Assembly (NCBI GenBank): GCA_913053795.1
Contig: CAJXGZ010000171.1
Span: 1-5,374 of the forward strand
Direction of reading: 5' to 3'
DNA from: an uncultured Rhodospirillales bacterium
GTDB lineage: Bacteria > Pseudomonadota > Alphaproteobacteria > Rhodospirillales > 2-02-FULL-58-16
Length of the DNA stretch: 5,374 nucleotides
Numbering within the stretch: the stretch's first letter is position 1; every line of letters starts with the position of its first letter. The notes below the pieces were generated by a model. That model was not told the DNA's origin and did no database searches. It was given only the letters and a program-made list of their open reading frames with translations. Shown here piece by piece: positions 1-4,981 of this stretch. The translations under genes were made by a program, and so were the position numbers.

Positions 1-280
1 TCCACCCCAGGGCATTTCCACTGGATCTTTCAGAATGCTCGCTCCGGCGTCTTTGACAATGCCCATAAAATGATCGACTTCATCATGGGAGCGCGTGTTA
101 TAGGCCAGTGTGATACCGCCCGGTTCGGGTGTAACGTCGGTCATTCCGCTGTCCTTGCTTAAATTGGTCTGGCCGTATAATCCGAATATCATGCCGCCCA
201 TATCGAAAAATACCACCTCATCCATGCTGGCGCCGGAAGCCGTCCAGCCGAGTCTTTCATAAAAAGCCCTGGCGGCGGCC
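1..280 (-). pseudogene. VOC-family (glyoxalase/bleomycin-resistance-like) protein, 5'-truncated and running off the left edge
   Basis: Read on the minus strand, frame 1-3 is open and gives about 90 residues. They begin AAARAFYERLGWTASGAS, pass through VVFFDMGGMIFGLYG, GGITLAYNTRSHDEVDHF and DAGASILKDP, and leave the window at VEMPWGG. This is the pattern of small single-domain VOC proteins (RAFYERLGW, VVFF..GG, ITLAYN.RS.DEVD, GA.ILK). Such proteins normally have about 15 residues before RAFYE, forming the first beta strand (of the ITLGV.DL type). Here that strand is absent: the sequence upstream is antisense to the coiled-coil region of the neighbouring VWA gene. The frame stays open to an ATG at 370-372, but the added N-terminus does not resemble the family. 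I read this as a gene that lost its start in the rearrangement near 266-282. The exact break cannot be placed because the joint is GCC-rich. The substrate is not predictable. Confidence 0.8.
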
Positions 281-322
281 AAGGCGGCCAAGCAAGAGGC
301 GACGCGCGAGGCGGACGCGGCG

Positions 323-1129
323 ATGGTCAAAAAAGACAAGGCCGAAGCCGGCCGCAAACGGGCCTCCCGCATGCAAAAAGACTTAGAGGCCGAAAACGCC
401 AAGGCCCAAAAGGCGCTGCTCGAGGCGTCGGCGCGGGCCAGCGACGCCGGAAAGAAGAAAGGGGAGATGGAGGAGCAACTAGCCAATCTTCCCTTCTCCG
501 CCCTGGACTTGGTGTTCGTCATGGACGCCACAGGAAGCATGAGCGAAGAAATCCGGGACGTGCAGCAAAACCTCATCAGCATCGTCCGCATCCTGCACCG
601 CCTGGCGTCCTCCCTGAACGTGGGATTCGTCGCATTCAAGGACCGGCAGGACCGCTACCTGACGAAGGTTTTCCCCTTAAGCCCCATGGAAGGCGTCAAC
701 CTGAGCAAAATTCAGACTTTCGTCGAATCCCTTGTCGCCAAAGGCGGCGGCGACGTTCCCGAGCCGGTGGGCGCGGCCCTCCGGGAGGCGGTCAACATGC
801 CGTGGCGCGACGACGTTCGCGGGCGTATAGTCGTCATCGGCGACGCCCCGTCCCACGCCAACGATTGGAACGACGCCTTGAACTTGGCCGCCGGCTTCAT
901 CGCCAAGGCGCCCAGTGGCGGCAAGGGGGGCGGCAAACAACGCGCGGTGTCCACCATCTACACCGGACGGCCCGGCGCCTTCATCGGGGAAAAATTTAAG
1001 GGCCGGGATTTTTATAAACAACTGGCGGCGGCGGGCCAGGGCGACTTCGTCACCCACCGCGGCAGAATGATCGAAAGCGTGATGCTGTCGGTGATCGAAT
1101 CATCGGCGGCGCAACAGGAGGCGAAATGA
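323..1129 (+). CDS. VWA-domain protein with coiled-coil N-terminus, probably 5'-truncated (lost membrane anchor)
   Basis: Residues 1-55 are Lys/Glu/Ala-rich and look like a coiled coil; residues ~61-260 form a von Willebrand factor A domain. MIDAS residues are D68-A-T70-G-S72, an Asp at 144 in GGGDVPEP, and D174 in IGDAPSH, so metal binding looks intact. The GGGDxPE form is typical of bacterial and alpha-kinase-type VWA domains. It is a paralogue of the VWA protein two genes downstream (shared IVRIL.RL..SL..GFVA and RDF...LA.AG). That copy has an N-terminal membrane helix and about 75 residues missing here. The frame is open upstream only to a TAA at 260-262, with no ATG, GTG or TTG in between; the coding-like sequence (KALAAAKAAKQEATREADAA) runs into the VOC fragment. 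No convincing Shine-Dalgarno precedes ATG 323, so this start may be only the first ATG left after 5' loss. It may be a cytosolic remnant or a pseudogene. It overlaps the FHA gene by 4 bp. Confidence 0.82.
   Translation: MVKKDKAEAGRKRASRMQKDLEAENAKAQKALLEASARASDAGKKKGEMEEQLANLPFSALDLVFVMDATGSMSEEIRDVQQNLISIVRILHRLASSLNVGFVAFKDRQDRYLTKVFPLSPMEGVNLSKIQTFVESLVAKGGGDVPEPVGAALREAVNMPWRDDVRGRIVVIGDAPSHANDWNDALNLAAGFIAKAPSGGKGGGKQRAVSTIYTGRPGAFIGEKFKGRDFYKQLAAAGQGDFVTHRGRMIESVMLSVIESSAAQQEAK
1116..1121 (+). promoter_or_regulatory. Shine-Dalgarno site for the FHA gene
   Basis: A full AGGAGG lies inside the last codons of the upstream VWA gene, 4 nt before ATG 1126. It fixes the start of the FHA gene and shows that the two genes can be co-translated. 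Confidence 0.75.
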
Positions 1130-1491
1130 CGGCAACGCCCGCCAAGGACATTGAAGCCGGATGGATATTGGAAAGTCCTAACGGCGGAAATAAAGCGACT
1201 CGTTTGGTGTTCGGCGAGACCCGGCTGAGACGGGCCGTCCCCGGACTGACCATTGGCCGCCACCCCGCTCTCTGCGACCTGATTTTGGACGAAGAGTCCG
1301 TTTCCAAGCGCCATGTCCGCATCTCGCAAACCGCGGAGGGGCTGTTCGTGGAGGATTTGAACTCCCTCAACGGCGCCTTGCTGGACAATGTGGAGCTAAA
1401 GCCTTTCCGCCTGACCCCCATCAGCGAGGGCCAGACCTTGACGGTGGGGCGGGTAAACCTGCCCTTCAACCGCCTGTCGGATAGGCTCTAA
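1126..1491 (+). CDS. Small single-domain FHA (forkhead-associated) protein
   Basis: The 121-residue protein is essentially one FHA domain, at residues ~25-115. FHA domains bind phosphothreonine peptides. The diagnostic residues are present: G44-R45 in LTIGRH, S60-x-x-H63 in SVSKRHV, and N82-G83 in DLNSLNG; R45, S60 and N82 are the usual phosphate and peptide contacts. No signal peptide or membrane helix is visible, so it should be cytoplasmic. Its ATG overlaps the preceding VWA stop (ATGA), and the next VWA gene starts 23 bp after its stop, so the three genes form one operon. A natural inference is that it recruits a Thr-phosphorylated partner to the membrane VWA protein. No kinase or phosphatase gene lies in the window; one could have been upstream of the broken left end. 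Domain assignment is secure; the partner is unknown. Confidence 0.93.
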   Translation: MTATPAKDIEAGWILESPNGGNKATRLVFGETRLRRAVPGLTIGRHPALCDLILDEESVSKRHVRISQTAEGLFVEDLNSLNGALLDNVELKPFRLTPISEGQTLTVGRVNLPFNRLSDRL

Positions 1492-1514
1492 TACCAAGGA
1501 GCAGTGATAATTCC

Positions 1515-2489
1515 GTGAAGCGCCGGGACAGAACACAATCCATTTTCAGCCTTTCCGCCTTGGACGTGCTGGCCACGGCCATGGGCGCTTTCGTGCTGCT
1601 GGTGGTGGTCTTGATGCCTTATTACAGAATGAACTTTGAGGCCCGGGCCGAAATCCAGGAAACCCAAGCCGCCGCCGAGCAATCGGAAGCTGAAGCCCTG
1701 AACCAGCGCAAAATCACCGCAAAATACGCCGCCGCCGCCGCCAAGGCCCTGGCCGAGGCGGAAACGTTGGCCAAGAAGGCGGGCGAAGCGCGCGCCGCCG
1801 CCGCCAGCCTGCGCCAGGAAGCGGACGCCGCCGACGGCCGGGCCGGCCGCGATGCGCGCCTGATCTCCCAAATGAAGGAGATTATGGATAAAAAGGTGAT
1901 CAAGGAGCTGGATTTGATTTTCGTGATGGACGCCACCGCAAGCATGACCGAGGCCTTGCAGGACTTGGCCTTGTCCCTGTCGGGGATCGTCCGCATCCTG
2001 GAGCGCCTGGTGCCGTCCTTGCGCATCGGCTTCGTCGCCTACCGCGATTACGACATCCCCGGCAGTTGGACCACCAAGCCGCTTCCGCTTCTCTACACCA
2101 GCCGCAACCTTCAAGATATCCTGAATTTCGCCAAAAGCCTCCGCGTCGCAAGGCCCGGCGCAACCGTCGAGGAAGCCGTCTTCCGGGGACTTCGCCGGGC
2201 GCTGGGCATGAACCTGCGCCCCAGCGCCAAGCAAACGGTTATCGTCATCGGCGACGCCCGCGCCCATTTGAGCAATGAAATGCAAGCCCTCGACCTGGCC
2301 CGGCGCTTCACCCAAAGCGGCCCCCGGCGGAGCGTTTCCACCACCTACGTGGAGACCACGCCGTCACGGCTCTACGGCCAGGGAGACAGGGACTTCTTCA
2401 TCCGTCTGGCGCGCGCCGGCGGCGGCTCCTACAGCGGCCACAGGGGGCAGCTAACCGAGAACATCCTGCTCTCCATCCTCGGCGATTAA
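1515..2489 (+). CDS. Membrane-anchored coiled-coil VWA-domain protein
   Basis: 324 residues from a GTG start. Residues 1-13 are short and basic. Residues ~14-36 form one membrane helix (ALDVLATAMGAFVLLVVVLM). Residues ~40-125 are Ala/Glu/Lys-rich and probably coiled coil. Residues ~131-322 form a VWA domain with MIDAS residues D139-A-T141-A-S143, T217 (GATVEE) and D247 (IGDARAH). Where the upstream paralogue has Asp in GGGDxPE, this protein has the more classical Thr. With no cleavable signal and one helix, an N-in/C-out topology would put the coiled coil and VWA domain in the periplasm, but orientation is not proven. AAGGAG at 1496-1501 lies 13 nt before GTG 1515, a rather long spacing; a GTG at 1504 hits a stop after four codons. 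The last ~32 codons recur at 3141-3241. Function is unknown. The arrangement recalls anchored adaptors that work with ExbB/MotA-like channels or phosphosignalling genes. Confidence 0.9.
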   Translation: MKRRDRTQSIFSLSALDVLATAMGAFVLLVVVLMPYYRMNFEARAEIQETQAAAEQSEAEALNQRKITAKYAAAAAKALAEAETLAKKAGEARAAAASLRQEADAADGRAGRDARLISQMKEIMDKKVIKELDLIFVMDATASMTEALQDLALSLSGIVRILERLVPSLRIGFVAYRDYDIPGSWTTKPLPLLYTSRNLQDILNFAKSLRVARPGATVEEAVFRGLRRALGMNLRPSAKQTVIVIGDARAHLSNEMQALDLARRFTQSGPRRSVSTTYVETTPSRLYGQGDRDFFIRLARAGGGSYSGHRGQLTENILLSILGD

Positions 2490-2508
2490 AGACCCCTTTG
2501 AGGGCGTG
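2389..2508 (+). repeat. Direct repeat, copy 1 (3' end of VWA gene plus mutY-tail-like flank)
   Basis: These 120 bp match 3141-3259 with only two substitutions (T/C at 2486, A/G at 2488) and one indel (G at 2491). The repeat covers the last ~33 codons of the intact VWA gene, its stop, and 19 bp beyond. The final 17 bp, read on the minus strand, equal the mutY codons for HALKG at copy 2. This implies that copy 1 was once directly next to mutY. Confidence 0.92.
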
Positions 2509-2515
2509 TCTGGCT

Positions 2516-2582
2516 AAATTAAAGGGGTCAGGCCCCTTTAATTTTTATGGCCTAAATTAAAGGGGCCTGACCCCTTTAATTT
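2516..2582. repeat. Twin palindrome: two 29-bp hairpins in inverted orientation (REP/MITE-like, possible bidirectional terminator)
   Basis: Bases 2516-2544 form a hairpin with perfect 12-bp arms (AAATTAAAGGGG and its complement) around TCAGG. Bases 2554-2582 have the same arms around CCTGA and are the exact reverse complement of the first unit. The units are 9 bp apart, so the region can fold as two hairpins or one long cruciform. Palindromes of the GGGGTCAGRCCCC type are, as I recall, dispersed repeats in several proteobacteria, often linked to REP-associated Y1 transposases; this is memory, not a search. No transposase is present here. With G:C-rich tops and T-rich exits on both sides (TTTAATTTTTA), each unit could also act as an intrinsic terminator, here ending the VWA operon. 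Confidence 0.85.
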
Positions 2583-2605
2583 TTAAAAAACTAATTTGTG
2601 CGGGA

Positions 2606-2611
2606 TTGACA
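2606..2611 (+). promoter_or_regulatory. Possible -35 element (TTGACA) upstream of the AT-rich gene
   Basis: A perfect TTGACA lies about 70 bp before the broken secreted-protein gene. No good -10 hexamer is found at 16-18 bp; the best is a CATTTT-like stretch near 2629, a poor match. In AT-rich DNA this may be chance. Confidence 0.25.
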
Positions 2612-2679
2612 AAATACACAACTCAAGCATTTTTCTATTCATACGAAGTTGAAAACAACGCTCTTTTAAAAATGAGGAT

Positions 2680-3140
2680 ATGTTGAAAAAGACAATCATC
2701 CTGTTTTTGAGTGTATGTGTCGCCCTTTTTGTATTTGGGCGGAAACCCGCGTTTACGGCGGAGGATGAAAGCACTTTCCGGAACGAGTGGTACGGCATTG
2801 AGTTTTCACTGCCTGCGCCGCGCTGGCGGCTTACCGACTTGCCGGAAGAAAACACATCGTGCATATGCTTAATAGCTATAGTGAAGGTGAAGGATATATC
2901 ACCGTTGAAGAGTCGGAAAAAGAAGTAGTTATCAAGTCGGGCGAGAAGGTGCGCGTTGAGTACAAAACATTATCAATTAACAATAACACCAGAGAGGTGG
3001 CGTTTGTCTACTTTTCGCACAAGGATCACTACTCTTATGACCGCTTCTTTCACTTTTTCATCTACAACTATAATTGGCAGGCGGATGTTAAAGACTTCGT
3101 TGAAAAAAACGCTTCTCCCCGGACTTGCGCTGTTTTAAAG
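2680..3140 (+). pseudogene. AT-rich gene for a putative secreted protein, frameshifted and 3'-truncated
   Basis: The first frame, from ATG 2680, gives a clear signal peptide (MLKKTIILFLSVCVALFVF, then a likely cleavage near AFTA-EDES) and runs to about LTDLPEE at 2850. The coherent sequence then continues in the next frame (KHIVHMLNSYSEGEGYITV, then an Arg/Lys/Tyr-rich body with YSYDRFFHFFIYNYNW) to about CAVLKG near 3140. One extra A in the AAAA run at 2849-2852 would join the two frames, so a one-base deletion or sequencing error is likely. After 3140 the frame enters copy 2 of the VWA repeat out of register and becomes meaningless, stopping at 3204-3206; the true C-terminus is gone. GAGG at 2674-2677 suits TTG 2683 (5 nt) better than ATG 2680 (2 nt). 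Base and codon use are far richer in A/T than in the neighbouring genes, suggesting foreign origin. I do not recognise the family. Confidence 0.7.
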
Positions 3141-3241
3141 GGGACTTCTTCATCCGTCTGGCGCGCGCCGGCGGCGGCTCCTACAGCGGCCACAGGGGGC
3201 AGCTAACCGAGAACATCCTGCTCTCCATCCTCGGCGACTGA
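3141..3241 (+). pseudogene. Remnant: last ~32 codons of a VWA gene
   Basis: In the frame of Asp codon 3143-3145 the sequence encodes DFFIRLARAGGG through LLSILGD and ends at TGA 3239-3241, identical in protein to the C-terminus of the intact membrane VWA protein. Nothing upstream of 3141 continues that gene: the reading passes straight into AT-rich DNA. It cannot be translated as a VWA domain and lacks all MIDAS residues. It is either the original 3' end of the VWA gene, left next to mutY after an insertion, or the end of a third VWA paralogue. The near-identity, including the mutY-side flank, favours the first. Confidence 0.85.
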
Positions 3242-3259
3242 AACCCCTTTGAGGGCGTG
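3141..3259 (+). repeat. Direct repeat, copy 2
   Basis: This is the second copy of the sequence at 2389-2508. It differs by a synonymous GAT/GAC change in the last Asp codon, by the stop (TGA instead of TAA), and by a one-base deletion after the stop. It bounds the AT-rich insert on the right. Confidence 0.92.
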
Positions 3260-4294
3260 ACGAACGACTTTCTTCATGACCGTCGGCAGGGCGTGGTCCG
3301 AGAGCTTGTCGAGCGGGCTCCAGACGCCTTCCGCCTCGGGCGTCCCGCCGCTTCGCCCCGAAACAACCGTCAACTTCAGATGAAAGTGGGTGAAGGCGTG
3401 CCGGATGGTCCCCTCAAGAGGCCGCCATTGGGCCGTCAACGGCGCTTGGCGCAGCGCCTCTTTCAGCCCCCAGGCGCGTTCGCGCCAGTCGGTTGAGGGC
3501 ATTTCCATCATGCCGCCGAGCAACCCCTTTTCGGCGCGGCGGCGCAACAAAACCCGGCCATCGGCGCTTTGCGCCCAGAAAACAACGCCGTAGCGGGTCG
3601 GCTTTTTCTTCTTCGCCGGTTTGCGGGGAAAGGCGTCCGCCTCGCCCGTGGCCCTAACGGCGCAAGTTCCGTTCCAGGGGCAAGCCCTACAATCGGGTTG
3701 GCCGGGTGCGCACACGACAGCCCCCAAATCCATCATCGCCTGCACGAAATCTCCGGGCCGTTCCTCCGGAACAAGTGGTTCGAGAGCCTTCGAGACCTCG
3801 GTGCGCAGTCTAGGCAAAGGCGTTTCAAGCCGCATCAGCCGTGAGATGACGCGCAAGATGTTGCCATCGACAGGCGCGGTCCGGCGGTTAAATGCGATGG
3901 CGGCAATCGCCGCCGCCGTATAGGGACCAACGCCGGGGAGTTTCAACAGCTCTTCTTCGCCGCCGGGAAAGAAGCCGTCATGATCGCGGACGACGGCCTT
4001 TGCGCATTTGTGCAGGTTGCGCGCCCGCGCGTAATAGCCGAGCCCCTGCCAAGCGTGCAGAACCTCATCCAGTTCAGCCGCCGCCAATGCCCGCAACGTC
4101 GGCCAACGGCGAACGAACTCCTCAAAATAAGGAATGACCGTGACCACCGTGGTCTGTTGCAGCATGATCTCGCTCAGCCACACCCGGTAGGGATCGGGCG
4201 CCTCGCCGGGCCGGGCCCGCCACGGCAATGAGCGGCGGCTCTTGCCGTACCAAGAGAGCAGCATGCGCGCCGGATCGCCGGAAAGTTTCGTCAT
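3203..4294 (-). CDS. mutY: MutY, adenine DNA glycosylase
   Basis: A/G-specific adenine glycosylase of base-excision repair, removing A mispaired with 8-oxoguanine or G. From ATG 4294 it has 363 residues. Visible in order: LPWRARPGEAPDPYRVWLSE with catalytic Glu42 of SEIMLQQT; helix-hairpin-helix LPGVGPY (119-125); catalytic Asp143 in VDGNILRV; the 4Fe-4S ligands C195-x6-C202-x2-C205-x5-C211; and a NUDIX-like C-terminal domain (~236-343) with FTHFHLKL, which recognises 8-oxoG. A GTG at 4324 would add ten residues. ATG 4294 is preferred because AAGG lies 7 nt before it and the MTKLSGDPARML start fits the family, whereas the GTG has no usable ribosome site. The last ~18 codons, from HALKG, lie in the direct repeat, antisense to the VWA remnant, so the SVAEDGEQDVLG tail is locus-specific. 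It is divergent from dciA. Confidence 0.96.
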   Translation of the reverse strand: MTKLSGDPARMLLSWYGKSRRSLPWRARPGEAPDPYRVWLSEIMLQQTTVVTVIPYFEEFVRRWPTLRALAAAELDEVLHAWQGLGYYARARNLHKCAKAVVRDHDGFFPGGEEELLKLPGVGPYTAAAIAAIAFNRRTAPVDGNILRVISRLMRLETPLPRLRTEVSKALEPLVPEERPGDFVQAMMDLGAVVCAPGQPDCRACPWNGTCAVRATGEADAFPRKPAKKKKPTRYGVVFWAQSADGRVLLRRRAEKGLLGGMMEMPSTDWRERAWGLKEALRQAPLTAQWRPLEGTIRHAFTHFHLKLTVVSGRSGGTPEAEGVWSPLDKLSDHALPTVMKKVVRHALKGVSVAEDGEQDVLG

Positions 4295-4368
4295 GATATC
4301 GCCTTGTTCCGCATTTACAGTCACCTTACCATAGGGGCCGAAGTCATGAACTTAAGGGTTCCAACCAG

Positions 4369-4881
4369 ATGAGCCTGAAAAAACGCGGGCGCGGCGGCGG
4401 ACCACGCGCCCTGGCCGCCGCGGCGGCGCGGATCACCAAGCCTATTTTCGGCAAGCGCGGCTTCGCCGAGGGCGCCATCCTCAACGACTGGGAGACCATC
4501 ATCGGCCCGCAACTGGCGGCCCACAGCTCGCCCGAGAGAATCGTCTTCAGGCAGGGCGAACGCCAAGGCGGAACCCTCCATTTGCTGATCGACAGCGGCA
4601 GTCTGGCCGTCGAGCTTCAACATCTGGAGCCCATGCTCATCGAGCGCATCAACGGCTTCTTCGGCTATGGGGCGGTGGCCCATGTGAAGATCGTTCAAGG
4701 GGTGATTCCCCCGCCCTCCCAAGACGCGCCCGTTTCCCCTGAGACGCCGCGCCGCTCCCTTGACGCCGCCGAGGAAAAGGACCTGATCCGCCATCTCGCC
4801 AACGTCGACGATCCTGAATTGCGCGCCGCCTTGGAAAAACTGGGCAGGTCGGTGATGAGAGCCCGTCCGGGGCGTTCTTGA
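4369..4881 (+). CDS. dciA: DUF721/DciA-family protein, replicative helicase loader
   Basis: 170 residues from ATG 4369, with AAGGG at 4354-4358, 10 nt upstream. The DciA/DUF721 domain covers roughly residues 15-112. It shows the family hallmark N39-D-W41-E-x-x-I-G, then PQLAAHSSPERI, LHLLIDSGSLAVELQHLEP and LIERINGFFGYGAVAHVKI. DciA is the widespread helicase operator that assists loading of DnaB in bacteria without DnaC/DnaI. A Pro-rich linker (VIPPPSQDAPVSPETPRR) leads to a charged helical tail (LDAAEEKDLIRHL), the longer form seen in alphaproteobacteria. The gene is divergent from mutY with only 74 bp between the two preferred starts. A DnaA-box-like pair follows its stop directly. Family assignment is firm; the DnaB-loading role is inferred from the family. 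Confidence 0.92.
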   Translation: MSLKKRGRGGGPRALAAAAARITKPIFGKRGFAEGAILNDWETIIGPQLAAHSSPERIVFRQGERQGGTLHLLIDSGSLAVELQHLEPMLIERINGFFGYGAVAHVKIVQGVIPPPSQDAPVSPETPRRSLDAAEEKDLIRHLANVDDPELRAALEKLGRSVMRARPGRS

Positions 4882-4883
4882 TG

Positions 4884-4903
4884 TTATCCACAAATTGCCC
4901 ACA
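4884..4903 (+). promoter_or_regulatory. Two DnaA-box-like 9-mers in tandem
   Basis: TTATCCACA at 4884-4892 matches the consensus DnaA box (TTATNCACA) exactly. TTGCCCACA at 4895-4903 matches at 7 of 9 positions in the same orientation, 11 bp start to start, about one helical turn. They begin 2 bp after the dciA stop, in the leader of the dsbA-like gene. This could be a DnaA-responsive operator for that gene or chance; a single 9-mer match is weak evidence. Confidence 0.45.
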
Positions 4904-4934
4904 AACTCCGCTCAAAGGGCGCTTGCGGCGTCTC

Positions 4935-4963
4935 TTGGACAATTCTATATTCACCTACATATT
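4935..4963 (+). promoter_or_regulatory. Possible sigma70-type promoter for the dsbA-like gene
   Basis: TTGGAC at 4935-4940 (-35-like) and CATATT at 4958-4963 (4 of 6 matches to the -10 consensus) are 17 bp apart in a short AT-rich island, just before the ribosome site at 4971. It would let the gene be transcribed independently of dciA. Confidence 0.35.
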
Positions 4964-4970
4964 GTGTCAT

Positions 4971-4976
4971 AGGAGG
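4971..4976 (+). promoter_or_regulatory. Shine-Dalgarno site that fixes a TTG start
   Basis: A perfect AGGAGG lies 5 nt before TTG 4982. An in-frame TAG at 4970-4972 rules out the upstream GTG 4964, so the TTG is the start of the dsbA-like gene. Confidence 0.8.
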
Positions 4977-4981
4977 TCGTT

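Noticed and set aside
1..372. Minus-strand frame extending the VOC fragment to an ATG at 370-372
   Set aside because: The added ~35 residues are antisense to the VWA coiled coil and do not resemble the first strand of VOC proteins, so this ATG is most likely fortuitous; the gene is treated as 5'-truncated.
1488..2315. Long minus-strand open frame (275 codons) opposite the membrane VWA gene
   Set aside because: It is Gly/Gln/His-rich low-complexity antisense of a well-supported VWA gene in GC-rich DNA, with no recognisable domain.
2516..2582. CRISPR array or attachment site
   Set aside because: There are only two units, in inverted orientation, with a 9-bp gap; no spacers, leader, cas gene or integrase is seen.
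2509..3140. The insert as a complete insertion sequence
   Set aside because: No transposase, no terminal inverted repeats at both ends, and the flanking repeat (~120 bp) is much too long for a target-site duplication.
3257..4231. Several plus-strand open frames (67-100 codons) within mutY
   Set aside because: All are antisense to catalytic and Fe-S regions of mutY; Arg/Pro-rich composition is typical of GC-rich shadow frames.
4295..4324. Ten-residue N-terminal extension of MutY from GTG 4324
   Set aside because: No usable ribosome site before the GTG, while ATG 4294 has AAGG 7 nt upstream and matches the usual family start.
4321..4902. Minus-strand open frame (193 codons) opposite dciA
   Set aside because: The plus strand encodes clear DUF721/DciA motifs; the antisense product has no recognisable domain and overlaps the dciA start region completely.
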